This document shows, in pieces, positions 23,501-38,500 of a DNA stretch of 64,000 nt. Below the pieces are notes generated by a model. It saw only the letters and a list, made by a program, of their open reading frames with translations. It searched no databases and was not told the DNA's origin. The DNA comes from Trichopria drosophilae (lineage: Eukaryota > Arthropoda > Insecta > Hymenoptera > Diapriidae): positions 94,793,001-94,857,000 of the forward strand of contig CM059587.1 in the NCBI GenBank assembly GCA_030407085.1, read 5' to 3'. The translations under genes and the position numbers were made by a program. How positions within the stretch are numbered: the first letter of the stretch is position 1; every line of letters starts with the position of its first letter.

Positions 23501-26500
23501 GAATTTTTTGGTGATAAGTTCACCAATCAGATTGATTGGATAGCTATTTTCTAAAATATTAACATTTTTTTGGATAAATCTGATTTTCGAAAGTTTAGTA
23601 TCGCAGTCTAATGACCTATAAATTTCTGTAGAGATCTCAAATAATTGGACCGAAAACTTTAAAATATTATTCAATATACTTTTTATTTTTTATTCTTAGT
23701 ACTTTTTAATATTTTTAGCATTGTGACCGTTATAACCAAGAAAAAATTTTCATTTATTTTGAGTGCACTACTCTAAAATGTCTGAAGCACATCCCGACAC
23801 CAGTGATGAATTCAGTTAAAAGGGTTTAAGAGAAGTGTTTCTTTTAGAATCTCGTTTTGTCAGCAAATTCACAATTTCTGAAAGATTTCTAAAAATGAAG
23901 GGATTTAAAGATTCCCATTCGGAAATCCCCTTGATTCCAAAGTTCTGATATGTTGGGCTCCCCTACTCCTAAATAACGTTAATTTAAAATTCTTTTCGAC
24001 ATTCGTTGAAGGCAATGATTCCATCGCGTGATAGACGAGGTCGTAAATACACGGCATCCTTTTTTTACTTCAACGATATCTATAAGAGCGAAGAGAAGTA
24101 TGTGCTTGACGTTCAATTTTCCGCGGACTTATTGGGGGAGGCGAGAACGACATAGTAGTGGTGGGTTTATTGCTACCACCGACCACACATACGCATATAT
24201 CCGTTATCGTTATACGACTATTTTATGTCTTTTTCCCTTAGTAGTCGTTGGATCTCATTACCCGCAACATATTTTCGATTAGCCCTACTAATATGTTCAC
24301 TATAAATCTCTGTCAAATTTATAACTCCGATGGTTCTAGATTAATATTTGGTTTTAGCGCGTGGTGAATTAATCTAACATGAGCTTTTTTAATTAATTCA
24401 ATGTGAAATATGTAGTTTATCGATTTACTTTCATAAAAGTTTGTTCTGATAACACATTTTACTAGGGTTTTTTACATCTTATTTACAAGGCAATTTTAAT
24501 TGAAATACCAACCAAAGAAAATATGATTATAATATAATCTTTGGTTTAATTCAAAGCACAGAGTGTTAAACAACAAAATATGTAGCAAATCATTTGTTAA
24601 ATAATTGAAGAACCGATTATTCTTAGTTTCTCTTATAGGATAGTGGAATTGTAGAATGACCATTACTGGTTCTAGTATAATATCTATTTTTTTAAAAAGA
24701 ATTGGTTGTTCCTCATGTCCAACATCTCTACTTATTGAAGAGGACTCTTCAAAGGTTTCTATTAAATAAATAAATATAAAAAATATAAAAATTCATTTCA
24801 AATTAAACTTTCACTTATATAAAAACAATATATTTACCCATTTCGTCCTGAAATGACATAGATTGTCGCCTTGTTTGAGCTAAATAATTTTCATAGAAAG
24901 GGTGAATGAAGGGTGAAGAGTGAATGAAGTCCATATCTTATAGGTTCCAAGTCTACTTTTTCTGAATCTGAAGTCCATTTTCCAATAGTCGCTTTTCCAA
25001 TATGGTGCACAGAATAGCAAAAAAAAAAAAAACGAAAAAATAGTAGTTTCGTAAATTGAAATCCTTTTTTTATATGAAACTGTAGTCCAATCGATTCCTA
25101 CTTTTAGATCTGGTGGAGTAATTGGTTGTACCAAAAGATAGGGTATTTGCATATGGTAGAATTCAAATTGGCGGATATCATGGCGGCATTTTCAACAAAT
25201 TTTTTGTTATTCAGTTGTATTACTTTTGTAAACGAAAATACATTCAATACCAATTGATAAAAGATGACTTATCCTCTAAGATAAAAGTTCAAAGATATGA
25301 TAAAGATATAAAAGATAGACATATCCTCGATCACGAATCACTTTTCAAATTTTCACAATACAAAATGGCGGATCCAATATGGCGGTCAAATATGTGAAAT
25401 TTTTATAAATTTTTATACAAATGTGTGAGGCGTTATTGAAGTTTCTGGTCACAAATCCGTTTTCAGATTTTTAGAATTCAAAATGGCGGATTCAGTATGG
25501 CGAACAAAAATCAAAGACTTTTATCAATTTTTTGGACACTTTTTATTTTTAACATTTTGGACACTTTTTGTCAAATTCTCGTCGCAGCAAAGGGGTTAAA
25601 TCAGCATTTTTCAAACGATTGTATTCTTTGGAATTTTTTTACTTTTGGGTTGTGTTTGAAATAACAATTTTAGATTATTTGGTTGCCTTTCGTCTATTAC
25701 TATTTCCTACAGGGTGCAATAGTTACTTAGTTTTAATGGCTAATGAACACAAGAGGGATTATAAGTACACGAAGCGCATGACAGATAATTCATGACAGAT
25801 TAACTAGTAATTACATGCATGGTTATAGAAACCTACTTACAAGGAGAGGTCGTCAAGTGTACGCCGATGTTGACGAGTTTACAATATGTCATACTCTATC
25901 GAAATCCATGAGATACGTATTTTTTCAAGTTACTAATGGGCTTTTGTTTAAAAGATACCAGCAATAAATAAAATTTTGCAATGATACAAAAGAATAAATG
26001 AGAATTAAAATTATGACGAAAATTGCAAATTCCAGGGTTTCTTGATTAATACATTTTTACACAGCGTTTGTAAAATTTTGAGTGGATTTTTTCCACGATA
26101 CTTAAAAGTAGTATTAAATATAAAGAGTTTTCCGCTACACAATTTTTTAAACATATTTTATGGTGATTGATTATACCCACTATTATAGTTATTGATTTAA
26201 TTTAATGATTTTAAAACGGGCGAGAAAACAACTTATTCAGTAAGATATTGTAAATTCAAAATTAATTTATATTGGGTTTTAACTATTACTAACTAAGGAT
26301 TTGAATAGTTCGTCGAGAAACATTCAACTATACTATAAATAACTTGTACATACGTAAACACATACATATAAGTGCAAATCCACAGAACTTTTAAACTTAG
26401 ATGTACGTGATAGAAAAGGTAGTTTATATTTATCTTGGAATAAACGTACGGTGTAAAATAAGTATTAGTAAATATTGGTGCCTATGAAGTATTAGTCCGA

Positions 26501-29500
26501 TAACTGAGATTTTGAAGTGATTTTAAGAAACCAAATGAACGTAAATTGACAAATTTTAAATTTGCATTGTTTAAAATTGTCTGCCCTTAACAGTTTTTCT
26601 TGGACGCCATGATAGTCGTCGAACTAAATCCAATTGAATTAGCTTCTTTTTTTAATTATGCAACTTTTCTTTATTGAGAAATTCACGTGATACTTTTCAG
26701 AAGGATGTTACTGTACCGCCAAAATGTGTATTAACATTTTTGTATTTTTAACATTTTTTCATAGCTAACAGTTTTAAAAACACGCCGTCTTTATAGATAA
26801 AAACTACAAACATATCTTTATAGTTACTCTCTAAAACTGAATTAGTGAAAAGTTGGTTACTATTTGAAATTAGTAACAAAATTTACTAAATATTGGTCAA
26901 TTTTCACTAATTGAATGAGTAACATAATTTGATTAACTCATTCGATTAGTTAAAATGGACTAATAATTAGTAAATTTTGTTACTAATTTCAAATAGTAAC
27001 CTACTTTTCACTAATTCAAATTTAAAGAGTAACAAATAATAAAAAATTTTGAGACATGTCAAAAGTGGTCTGTTCTTCAATAAAATGTCATTTATATTCG
27101 TTAATTTTGATTTTTAATAACTTTCTTATCTGTAAACTCCTATGCAAGTTTTACATTCTTTTATATTGATTAACACTTACGAAACGTAAATAACTTTGAA
27201 CGCTTTAATTCCGCCACAATTATGTTGATATTAGTCGGTTTATAAATTGTTCTAATTTTATTACATTTACAAATACGTTTAATATCTTCTGAAATGTCTT
27301 GAATATAAAAAAAAAAAAAAGAAAAAAAAATATATATATATATGGGATACTAATAATTTTCAAGACGTTAGTTAGCACTGGAAGTATTTTTTGAGGTGTT
27401 ATGTAATTGGTGAATTGATAATTTTGATACTTTCTTCTATAATAAAACTAGGAAAATGATTACCACGTGTTCTCAGTTTACATTTTTTGTCTAAATTTAA
27501 TGTGACAGTTTAATTGCTTTATATATTACCTGAGCAAATCTGTTGTCTTAAATATTAGAAATAATAAAATTTTATTAAAATTTGTAATTTTCAATTTCTT
27601 CTGTGCAGATGGTACACGTGGTGCTTATCAGCGCCATATCCTTCATCGGCCCCGCTTTGAGTGCGAGTCCGAATGAGGCTTGGTCGAAAAACCCTGCTGT
27701 GCCAATGACGCAGTATCACACACAAGATTCTGGGTCAGGTGCTTATCAATACGGATACATGGGACCCCAACACACGAAAACCGAAACCAGCTTTAACGGA
27801 GTTACGAGAGGAGGTAATTTTCATTTCGCACATTTCTATTTTTTTAACAACAAATTTTGACAATATTCCAACCCCATTGGATTTGTGCTTGTTTTTGAAG
27901 ACTGCAGTTTGATCTCGATGGTTACCTTACACCATTCTGCTCTAATTGGTGTCATATTCGTCAATTTTTTAAGATTAACGTAAAAGGATTTTCAAAAATA
28001 GTTACAGTTTGTATAACCAGATATACCTTTGGATTTTGACGTAGGATTATATTCAACCATTAGTATTTTAATTAAGGAGAGGTACCACTCTCAAATAAGG
28101 TCTATCAAGTCCACCTTTAAAAAATGTGAAAGAATTATTTCTTCAGCAATTTTTGACGTGGAATTCGGTGTTGCTATAATAAAAAATATAATATTTTTTT
28201 TTACCCGAAAAAAAATTAATTTTGTAAAATCCATACGATATTATTTAGAAAATATGTTTTTATGTTCACCCGATTTTTTTTAATATTTACATTAATTTAG
28301 AAAAATGTAGAAGTATTTTTTCTTAAAAATAAATATTTTTTCGCGCTAAAATGTAGGGGTCGAAAAAATTATTTCTAGAATAATTATTAACGTGGAATTA
28401 AGAGGTGGTAGATAAAAAAATTTGTTGACGCTTAAAAAAAAATTTTTTTTCGATAAAAGAGGAATTTTTTAAAATCCATACGATATTATTTACAAAATAT
28501 GTTTTTAAGTTCAGCTTAATTTTCTTTAATTTTTAAATTAATTTAGAAAAATGTTGTAGCATAATTTAAAAAACACAAATTTTGTTTGCAACTGAAACTT
28601 ATAGGTCCAACGAATTTCGTAAACTTTTTATTCCACCACCACTGAATTACACGTAAAAAATTATTAAAGAAATTTATTTCAGGGTGGTGCCTTCCCTTAA
28701 GGAACTATTCCATAGTTATCAGTCATTTCTTAAACACCTTTAAATTCCCACAAAAAAAAAGTAAGACTGCAAATTCAATGGATGTATAAAAAAGCCGATA
28801 ATTCAGAAAACAACTTTCAAATAGTCAAAAGAAAACGGTAGACAGTTTAAAAAAACGGGTTTTACAAAGTTACATGTAAAAAAAATACAGTTTGCTTTTC
28901 TATGTACTAAATTTAAGAAGTGTTGTTGGCTTTTTGACACGTACTCAATTCAAAAATTAACTGTAAAATGTATTAGTCTGAAAACTAGGAAACAACATTG
29001 ATTATATATTAATTATAACGCCTTATGCTAAACGAAAAGATGTTTATTACATTTCTTTATTTTTTCTAACATTTGCCCCTTGATGTCAGAAACTCGTCTG
29101 TACAGTTCAGAGATTGATGCAAATTTTTGTTGGAAAAAATTATTTGTCATAGATGAAATTTTTTACTTAATATTTTGGATCATTATGAGTTTCTGACTTT
29201 AAGCGTACAAATGTTGAAAAACAATGCAACTGACATATTTTCGTTCAGCATAAGGCGTTATAATTAATTATTATTTACTTGTTGATAAATAATTAATTAA
29301 ATAAACATTGTTAGTTTTCTTTCAAGTTGTATTTTATTTTTATAATCTTGACTTTTACCTAAACCTTTTCGAAGGTAGTTTAAAAAATGAAAAAAATAAT
29401 GTGTCTTTACAGGTACAAACTTTTTTATAACAATAACCGAATATTGTCAAAGTATAAAAACTCTGAGATTTTCTTAATATTACCAACATAGGCGATAACT

Positions 29501-32500
29501 ACTTGATTTCTTTAATTCTGTTGGTATGTGATAAGATAGGTGCAGTAATTATTTATGTGAATTACTTAAAAATCTTGACATTTTTTTGACAGAATCGTTC
29601 TTATAGAATTTATATGAAAATTTTGTTAGATAAAGTGTTTTTTCTGTTGGTGTATAATAAGGTTGTTGCTGTTTTGAACTGTACTTACTATATTTTTCAG
29701 TTTCAACCGAATATTAGTCTATTGCATTAAGAAACTTTTTTCATAAAAAATAAGACTTTTTGATAAATTTATATTGATTTTGAAATAATTTGTAATTGTT
29801 TTATAAAGACTTTCTTTGAATCAGTTAACTTATCTTCAGAAATCTGAATATCACCCGAACCTATGATCAATAAGTTAATACATTTTTTTTAGTAGTTTAA
29901 CTTAGTTAACTTAGTTAACAATATTAAGTAGTTTGTTATTTATTTGTGTCACTTTATTTTTTATAAAAAAATCTCATTAAACTAAATTTATTTATGTAAT
30001 TCGATGTGATTTAAGTCAATGACTACTAATTTATTTATTTATTGATAAAGAGCGATCAATCACTAATTTAAATCATTCAAACATTTCAAAAAAGTTTCAG
30101 TAGATAAATAAATTTTGTAATTTATAAATTAGTTTTAAAAATATAATATTATAAACACATAAAAAATAATGGAATGTCCCACTCTTGCAAGATTATTCAA
30201 ATATCAACATGCAGAATGTATACAAAACAATTTTTATTTCTCTACTACTTGGGTTATAAATATTCTCTTATATCCTCAGGAGAATACCTGTTTTTAATTG
30301 ATATTCGAAATCAGCAATTACTCACATTTTCTTTAGTAATTACTTAATTGATGAGAACACTAGAAAAAAAAAGTCTCAAAGTGTCTCATTTCAAGAGAAT
30401 GAGGCACCAATATTGTCATGAAATGAGACACTATTTCCTTAAATGAGACACTTTGAGTCGTTTTGTTTTTAAAATGAAATAATGTTTAGAACGAATTGCT
30501 TCATTACTTATATAAGTTTTTCAATTTAAACTTTATATAACTTATAAAATTAAGCAACAATAAGATGTACATTAAAAGTTTATTAATTATCAAAATAGTT
30601 ACTACCGAAATTTTAGAATTTGGGAATAAAAAATAACATATTTTACAAACTCCCGATTTTTTTTACATTATAATTATATTGACATATATTTTCTGATACA
30701 GTAATTTCTCTTGTTATTGTAGGGATTATTTACGATTTTAATTGGAAAATTAATTCATAAAGTTTGCTACAAATTAGAAAAATTGAAAATTCTTAATGAA
30801 ACAATTCGTGTAATTAACAGTAAACATAAGATTAACATAAGATTGACATTTCAAGAACTTATAGAGATTTATGAAAAACTTAATATAATAACTGGAAATA
30901 ATTATAAAGAATAGTGAAATATTAAGCTAAAACTCCACGTTGAAGTTGTCATGACTACCCAATATTTATTGAAGCAAAAATAAATAAATTATATGATACA
31001 GACAAAAACTTATTAGTTTTTCAATTATAACAGAAAATTAAAATAAAAAATTCAATAAAATTTATTATTTCAAAATTCGAAGCAGTCACACGGGGAATAG
31101 TAAAAATATAACAATTTAATTATGTAAATTACTCAAATAAAAAAATCTTAGGTTGAATAATTATTTGAACTAAAAATGTATAATATGTAAGAAAAAAGTT
31201 TAATAATAAAAAAAAAATTAACAATAAAAACGTTTAAATTTAAACATCTATCAAAATTCTCGACAATGATGAATGTAGGAAACGAAACACTAAATCATAT
31301 TAGATACACGAAAAGCTCTTACCTCAACCCAGAAAACGAATTAAAAGTCTAATTAATATTAGCTATAGTTTTATAGATTTAGCTGATGGTATTTCAGATA
31401 ATTTTCTCCTTTAGATGCCATTTGTCTACACGAAGTCACGCGAGACGCTCTTTAGGTTAGTTCCTTTCTTGCGCTTCTACAATTAATCACCTCAGATGTA
31501 ATCGGTCAACTTTTTATCATTTTTTTAAAACACTCAAAATTACCTCACACAAGATGGAGAACCGGAAATTTTAGGCTTGGAATATGTCGTAATTGAAGCA
31601 ACGTAAATTATAAGCTACCCTTATCTCTCGTAGGTTTATGCTGAAGTTTTACGATGCTCTTTGCAAGCCGTCAACTTTATTATGTTACTTTATGGGTTAA
31701 TAAAAATTATTACTGTAATAATGTTAGTCCCAAATGACAAACAAATCTAAATTGCTCTTGTTTACATCTCGTGGAATTAAAGTAAGTTTTAGTCAATTGT
31801 GAGAAGTGTAAATATGCATTTAATAATTTAATCATATATCATCTTTTTGTCAACATAGTCTTTTTGTGAATAAAATGAATTTTAAGTAGTAACTAAAAAG
31901 TCAATATTACTTACTCATATATAATATGAATTTTTAGCGATATTATAACTGCTTTTAAATAAATGAAAACTGCAATTATGTATTTTTCGTTGTGAACTAA
32001 ATTGTCTAACAAATATAATCAATTTTTATTGCGAAGCAACAGTATAAGAATTTAAATAATTTAAATATATTTATTTACTTTCAGATCTATATTTAATTAT
32101 TTCAAAGACAGCAACAAACCAAATTTCTGGCTAGGTACTATTTTTTTCGTGGTTCTGTGTAACTTTAAATAAGCTCGATAATTATTTATTATGATTTTCA
32201 TTTTTATTTGTTTATTTTGTCAAAGAGCCTTATAAAAAGTAAATAAATACATTGAAATTATATTTAAATTAGCTGATATTCAATAAGGTGTCCTTAATTT
32301 CCACATATTAAATCCACAATTTAATTCGTCAATAATTCGGTCCTAATAAGTACGTTTTTACTTACCACAATTCGAATAAGTACATATCCTTGATACTTTA
32401 ATGTTTACGTTTTAGATCATGAGTTCGTCGGAAGTCTTTAATTCTAAAATTTCCTGCGGATGTAATTAATTGCTAACTTATTTCTTCACTTATACGTATC

Positions 32501-35500
32501 ACTAAAAAACGACTATAAACCTTTAAAAAATGAGAACTATATACGTTTAAATTAAACAAAACTTTTTTGACGTGAAATTGGCATTTTAGGCCCACAAATC
32601 GAGACGTAAAACTTCAATTTGCGCCCTGGATACAAAAATAACTATTTGAGGCATTTTTTTAAATGTAATTTTTACCTTGAGGCATCTTTCCTTTTTACAT
32701 AAAAACATCATGGAATTCAAACTCACACTATAAAATTAAGGGCTGACAAAAAATAATTTGGATCTATCTAATCCAATATGGTATCCGAAATGGTACATTG
32801 GAAGGGTACATTTTCAGGATTTTTTAACTCTTCGCGACCCACATTTCCGGGTACATACTAATTATTTCTGAGTACCATACCCGTTGTTTTTGGTGTTGCT
32901 GATTACGAATTCGATGTCATTTTTTCGAAATTGAAAATGACAAAATCAATGTGAGGAAAGTCGCTAAAAAGCTTATGCAATATGTAGGACTGTTCAAATA
33001 AATGTTGCTCAATTTTTGAAAAATTTGTCTGGCGTATTACATCAACCACTTTGGCCGGCGTAAAATAAACAATAGATTCGTAATCAGCGACCCCGAAATC
33101 ATCCAAGATTTTCAAGAACTTTTCGGAAGATTTTCAAATGTTGTCTCCCGTAATAGATCCTTTATGTTGAATTTCGAAAATTAATATTGGATTCGGAATT
33201 AGCAACCTCGAAAATATAAGTAACAATAACACAGGACGACAAAAAAATTTGTTTCGAGATCACTTGAATCAGAAATAATGGATCTTACAGATTTTGGGCC
33301 CCTTAGAACGAATCCGTTATTCGATTTTGCCCATCACGTCAGGATTTTAAGATATCTGATCCGAAAAATATTCAAAAATATACTGTTTGGCAATTTAAGG
33401 TTAGAATACGTGAAAAATCGGAAACGATGAGTTAACTTGGACAAATAATTCGTTTTCAGCGACCAAAAATCTATAATATCCTCCACTTTTGATTCAAGTC
33501 GTGTAAAAAAAAAATTTGTTGCGTTCTTATTATATGGTTTAACGATGTTAAAATCAAGAGTTTTAATAAGAACATGTAATATCAGACGTAAATATAAATA
33601 CTAAGTATGCAAATAATGGATAAGATTCATTAGAACTTTCATAAAACAAATTACAAAACTATGAATTTTTCTTTAATATTACCTATTTTATAAGTTTTAT
33701 GATCATAAGTGACCAATATGAAAATAACATTTTTACCCAAAAGGGTAACAAATTGCTAAAAATGATTTGAAAAATTTAAATCTTTTTTTAGTAATTGTGA
33801 ACATTTTTTGTTCTGTATCATTTTTGTCTCTATCGTTAGTCTATTAATTTATTAATTATTTACCAATGTATTAACGTATTGAGGGCCTTAATCAATGCAT
33901 CTATTCGAAGTTTATTAAATTGTCACTAATTAGTAAATTAATCGATTAAGTAACTCAATAATTAATTTTTCATTGATTGATCGATTACTTAATTTAGTAA
34001 TAAATTTATTTACGTTTTTATTAGTTCGTCTACTAATTTTAAACCTTCTCAATGCATTTAGCAAGTCATTAATCAGTTGGTTTATTCCTAATTAATTCAA
34101 TAGTAATTACTTGCTTAATTAATTGATGCACTTACTCATTCATTAATTTCTTATTCATCGATTCATTAATTTATTAATTACTTTACTAATTATCTATTTC
34201 TCAACTTCAGTCAATCAGTTCATTAATTCCTCAACAATTTATTAATTTTTGAGTCCCTCATTAATAATTCACTCCATCATTAATTTTATCTTTCATTCAT
34301 TCGTGTATTCGTAAATTCAGTAAAATGTTCATTAATTACACGTTAAAGAATGAAATTATAAAAAACTGATGAATGAACAAAATAATGAGTAAGCGATTCA
34401 ATTAGTCGTTTCGCGAATGAATTAGTAAATCAATAAATGGGCCAATGACTTCATTACTGTAGGGTCACGGTATAATTGCGTCTCAGCATATTTGCCTGGT
34501 TCCGACCCGTTATATTTACCTGCCGTCGTTCTCTTTTTTCCCCACCTTGCGGACTGGGACCTCAGGAAGGGCCTGCTGTGATGTCACAAACATAATGCGA
34601 TTCAGGAGAGTGGGAGAAGCGGCCCTCCCCTTCTTTTGGTAAATATAACGAGACGGGAGGCGAAGGGGAGGAACCGAGCGGGCAAATATACTGGGACTCT
34701 ACTGTATATTCTAAAAGTCCGACTCAGAAAATGAATTAGATTTATGAGTAGCTGGCTAAGAGTAAATGACATTACTTAAAAACATATTTCGATGAACAAT
34801 TGAATGAATTAAACTGAATATGAATGACAAATAAATTACGAACTAATTATAATAAATAACGGAATAAACTATTGTTTTGTATCTTTGAGTCAAGTTCAAA
34901 CCATCATTAAACCCGAAATCATGTCTGAATGGATTTTTAAAAAAATGTCTTTTTCTATTTTTTTTACTTATTTAACATCTTAAATTACTATTTTTAACAT
35001 TTTCATTGCAAAATGTTTTTTTTTAAAGTGCACTATTCGGGAATCGAAATGATATCGATAGAGGGTGCTTGAAAATATGTCCTTCATATTGAAACGATTA
35101 ACCACTTCAATGGTAATGGATCATATATGTACAAAAAAAATTATTGACAAACGTGGTAATGGATCATATGTGTACATTTTGCAATAACTTTTACAATTCT
35201 TAATGAATTTGCGTGAAACTTCGTACCAAGATATTTTGGGTCGCTGAATCCGAATCTGTCGTCAAAATGGCGGATCCAATATGGCGGCTGTAAATTTGCT
35301 AAATTTATTAAAATGTGCGGCGCACATTTTTCTTTATACGGAAAACAGCTGCAAATTGTTACTCGGGATTTTCGGGGTCGCTGATTATGAATCTGATGTT
35401 AGATTTTGAAAATTCAAAATGGCGGATCCAATATGGCCGACCGAAATGCGAAAAATTACCCAAACTTTATGAAACTGGGTTCTCGGGGGTTTTCGGGGCC

Positions 35501-38500
35501 GCTGATTATTAATCTAAATTCAGATTTTGAAAATTCAAAATATCGGTTCCAAGATGGCCGACATAAATGTAAAAAATTTACTTGATTTTGATGAAAGTTG
35601 GTACTTGGGAATTTTTTGGGTCGCTGATTACGAATTTGAAGTCAGATTTTGTAAATTCAAAATGGTGGATCCAAGATGGCCGACATAAATGTGAAATATT
35701 ACTTGATTTTTTAAATGATTAATTAAATGTTAAAGGATATATTTTAGGAAAAAATGGAACCTGTGTTTCACCGTTTTTCGATATCTTAAGTACAGGGCTG
35801 TACCACTTCTGACACTTTTTTTTTAAACAGCTACCACTCAAGTGGTTAAATAATGCAATTACTATCAGATGCTTTTTTACTGAAATCATGTAATTAAAAA
35901 AAAATACTCATTTTTTAAACGCATCTGTTAACAACTTAAAATTTAACGTAGTAGATCCAATATGGAGAATGGGTCATGTGAAACTTTTTTGTTGTACGTG
36001 GAAAAAAAATGTCCGATTTTCGAAAAAAATTAGGCGCTCCGGAGCAACTTGAAAATCCAAATCCATAAAAATCAAAATATGTGTATATTTTTAAAGTAAA
36101 CAATCGGGAATATGATAAGATAGAAGACGCTCAGAACCCGGTATCGTAGTAAAAGTTGCATTCTAAAAATATTGTACCACAAAAATCTTTTTTTTTTCCA
36201 AGTATTTAAAAAAAATGTGTCGCATGTAATTTGACCTGCGCCATCCAAAAGAGCGATTTAACAAGAATGAAACAATTATCGTTATTTTCAAAACAAGAGA
36301 AAGATGTAAATGAACGAAACGAAGTAGAAGAGTGAACAAAAAGTTGGGAACCTGATCCTAATTAGGAAATAGCTTGCAGTTTATGTTTGAGGTGCATGAT
36401 CAAAGGCCTCGCAAAGAAAATGTCAAGCACCGGAGGTGTCGGGTGAAGAATTCTGGTCTTTGATCGGACGTCCGTTGGTGCGTAATTTCTGACAAAAGAC
36501 AATCAGTCTGGGAAATAAAGACAAGGCAGAAAACAGCTGGCCTCGAGAATGAAACGCGAACTGATGATCGATTCATCATCGTCGGCGCCAGAAGCGCATC
36601 GTACCAATTACGGATGCTTTCACGTACGTCGGGTGTGTATGGGTATGGGCGTTAATTGACTGCGTTACCCGACACGTTGCCATTGCCCAACTCAATCTCG
36701 CATAGCTGTACATACGCGTGGGCTACAATATCCGCCACAAACGTTAGCATGCACTTATGCCACGTTACCAAGCGTGCCCTTCAAAATCCCATGATATAAT
36801 CCCGACACGACGAGACAACAAGTCAAATCATTGTTTTCATTATTTTAGATTAACTGCGATCAATCTTAAACGAAATTCAGCAAAACAATTAAGTAATTGG
36901 ATAAAATTGATCTATATTGAAATAAAAGAATAAAATAGTACATGAAATAAATCAACTACCGTTTGAAATTCTTAGAGAAAAAATTCACTTTTATGTGTAA
37001 AAGTAATCATAGCAGAAAAAGAGTGAATTTCAATTATATTTCAAAGTGATATTCCTACTTTTACGCTAAGAATTATAAAAATAATTGTCGAGTTAAAGCC
37101 AGAAATTCGTTCATTAATTTCTTCATCTTTCATAGTTTATTAATTAATTGGGGTAATAATCATTCCTTTCAAACTATCTCTGCTAATATGGTAATTAATT
37201 AATTAATTCATTCATTCATTATTCATTCATTCATTCAATCATTCATTTAAACATACATTCATTCATTCATTTAAACATACATTCATTCATTCATTAATTT
37301 ACTAATTCCCTCATTCTTTGAATCATTCACTATTTATGAAATTAATTCCCTAATTCACTCATTCACTCGTGCACTCATTCTATCATTCCCTCATTCACTA
37401 ATTAACTCATTCACTAATTCCCTAATTCACTGATTCACTAATTAACTCACTCACTCATTCACTCATTCACTCAGTCACTCATTCCCTCATTCACTCATTC
37501 ACTCATTCACTCGTTCATTCATCCATTCACACATTCACTCATTCCCTTATTAACGCATTCATTAATTAACTCATTCACTCATTCACTCATTCACTCATTC
37601 ACTCGTTCATTCATTCATTCACACATTCACTCATTCCCTTATTAACGCATTCACTAATTAACTCACTCACTTATTCACTCATTCACTCATTCACTCATTC
37701 ACTCATTCACTCATTCACTCATTCACTCATTCACTCATTCACTCATTCACTCATTCACTCATTCACTCATTCACTCATTCCTCATTTTTTCCTTTACTCA
37801 TTCTTTCATTTACTCATTCACTCATTCACGCATTCACTCATTCACGCATTCACTCATTCACTCATTCACTCGTGCACTCATTCTATCATTCGCTCATTCA
37901 CTCATTCACTCATTCACTTATTCACTCATTCATTCATTCATTCATTCAGTCATTTGCTCATTCACTCATTCATTCACTCATTCACTGATTTATTCATTCA
38001 TTCACTCATTCGTTCATTCGATCATGCATTCATTCTTTCATTCTTTCATTTACTATTAATTCATTTAAACATCCTTTAATTTTTTTAATTTATCATCCAA
38101 TTAACTAATTCGTTTATTCCTTTATTCATACATGTAATTATTTATTCAATCATCAATTAATTAAATACTTAATTATTTAATTTACTAATTTTGTCATTCT
38201 TTGATTCACTCACTAATTAAGTAATTAATTAATTTTTACTCTCCATTCATTCATCTACTTGTACTTTAATTCTTTATTAATTCCCTATTAATTTATTTAT
38301 TAAGTTACTACTCATTCAATCGATTATATATTTTTTTATTCCTTCACTAATTTATCAATTTATCAATTATAATTTTCATTCCTCAATTTACTCAATCTCT
38401 CCTTCTATTTTCATCCACCAATTAATAAATTGATTCATTTATTCATTCATGCACTGAGTGATTCATTTACTCATCCCCTAATTAATGAATTACATAATTA

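Noticed and set aside
35315..35512. 65-codon frame with 'GADY' and 'FGAADY' peptides
   Set aside because: It is translation of the 120 bp GCTGATTA tandem repeat; the same peptide pattern (VADYES) appears at 32903-33115 on the minus strand for the same reason.
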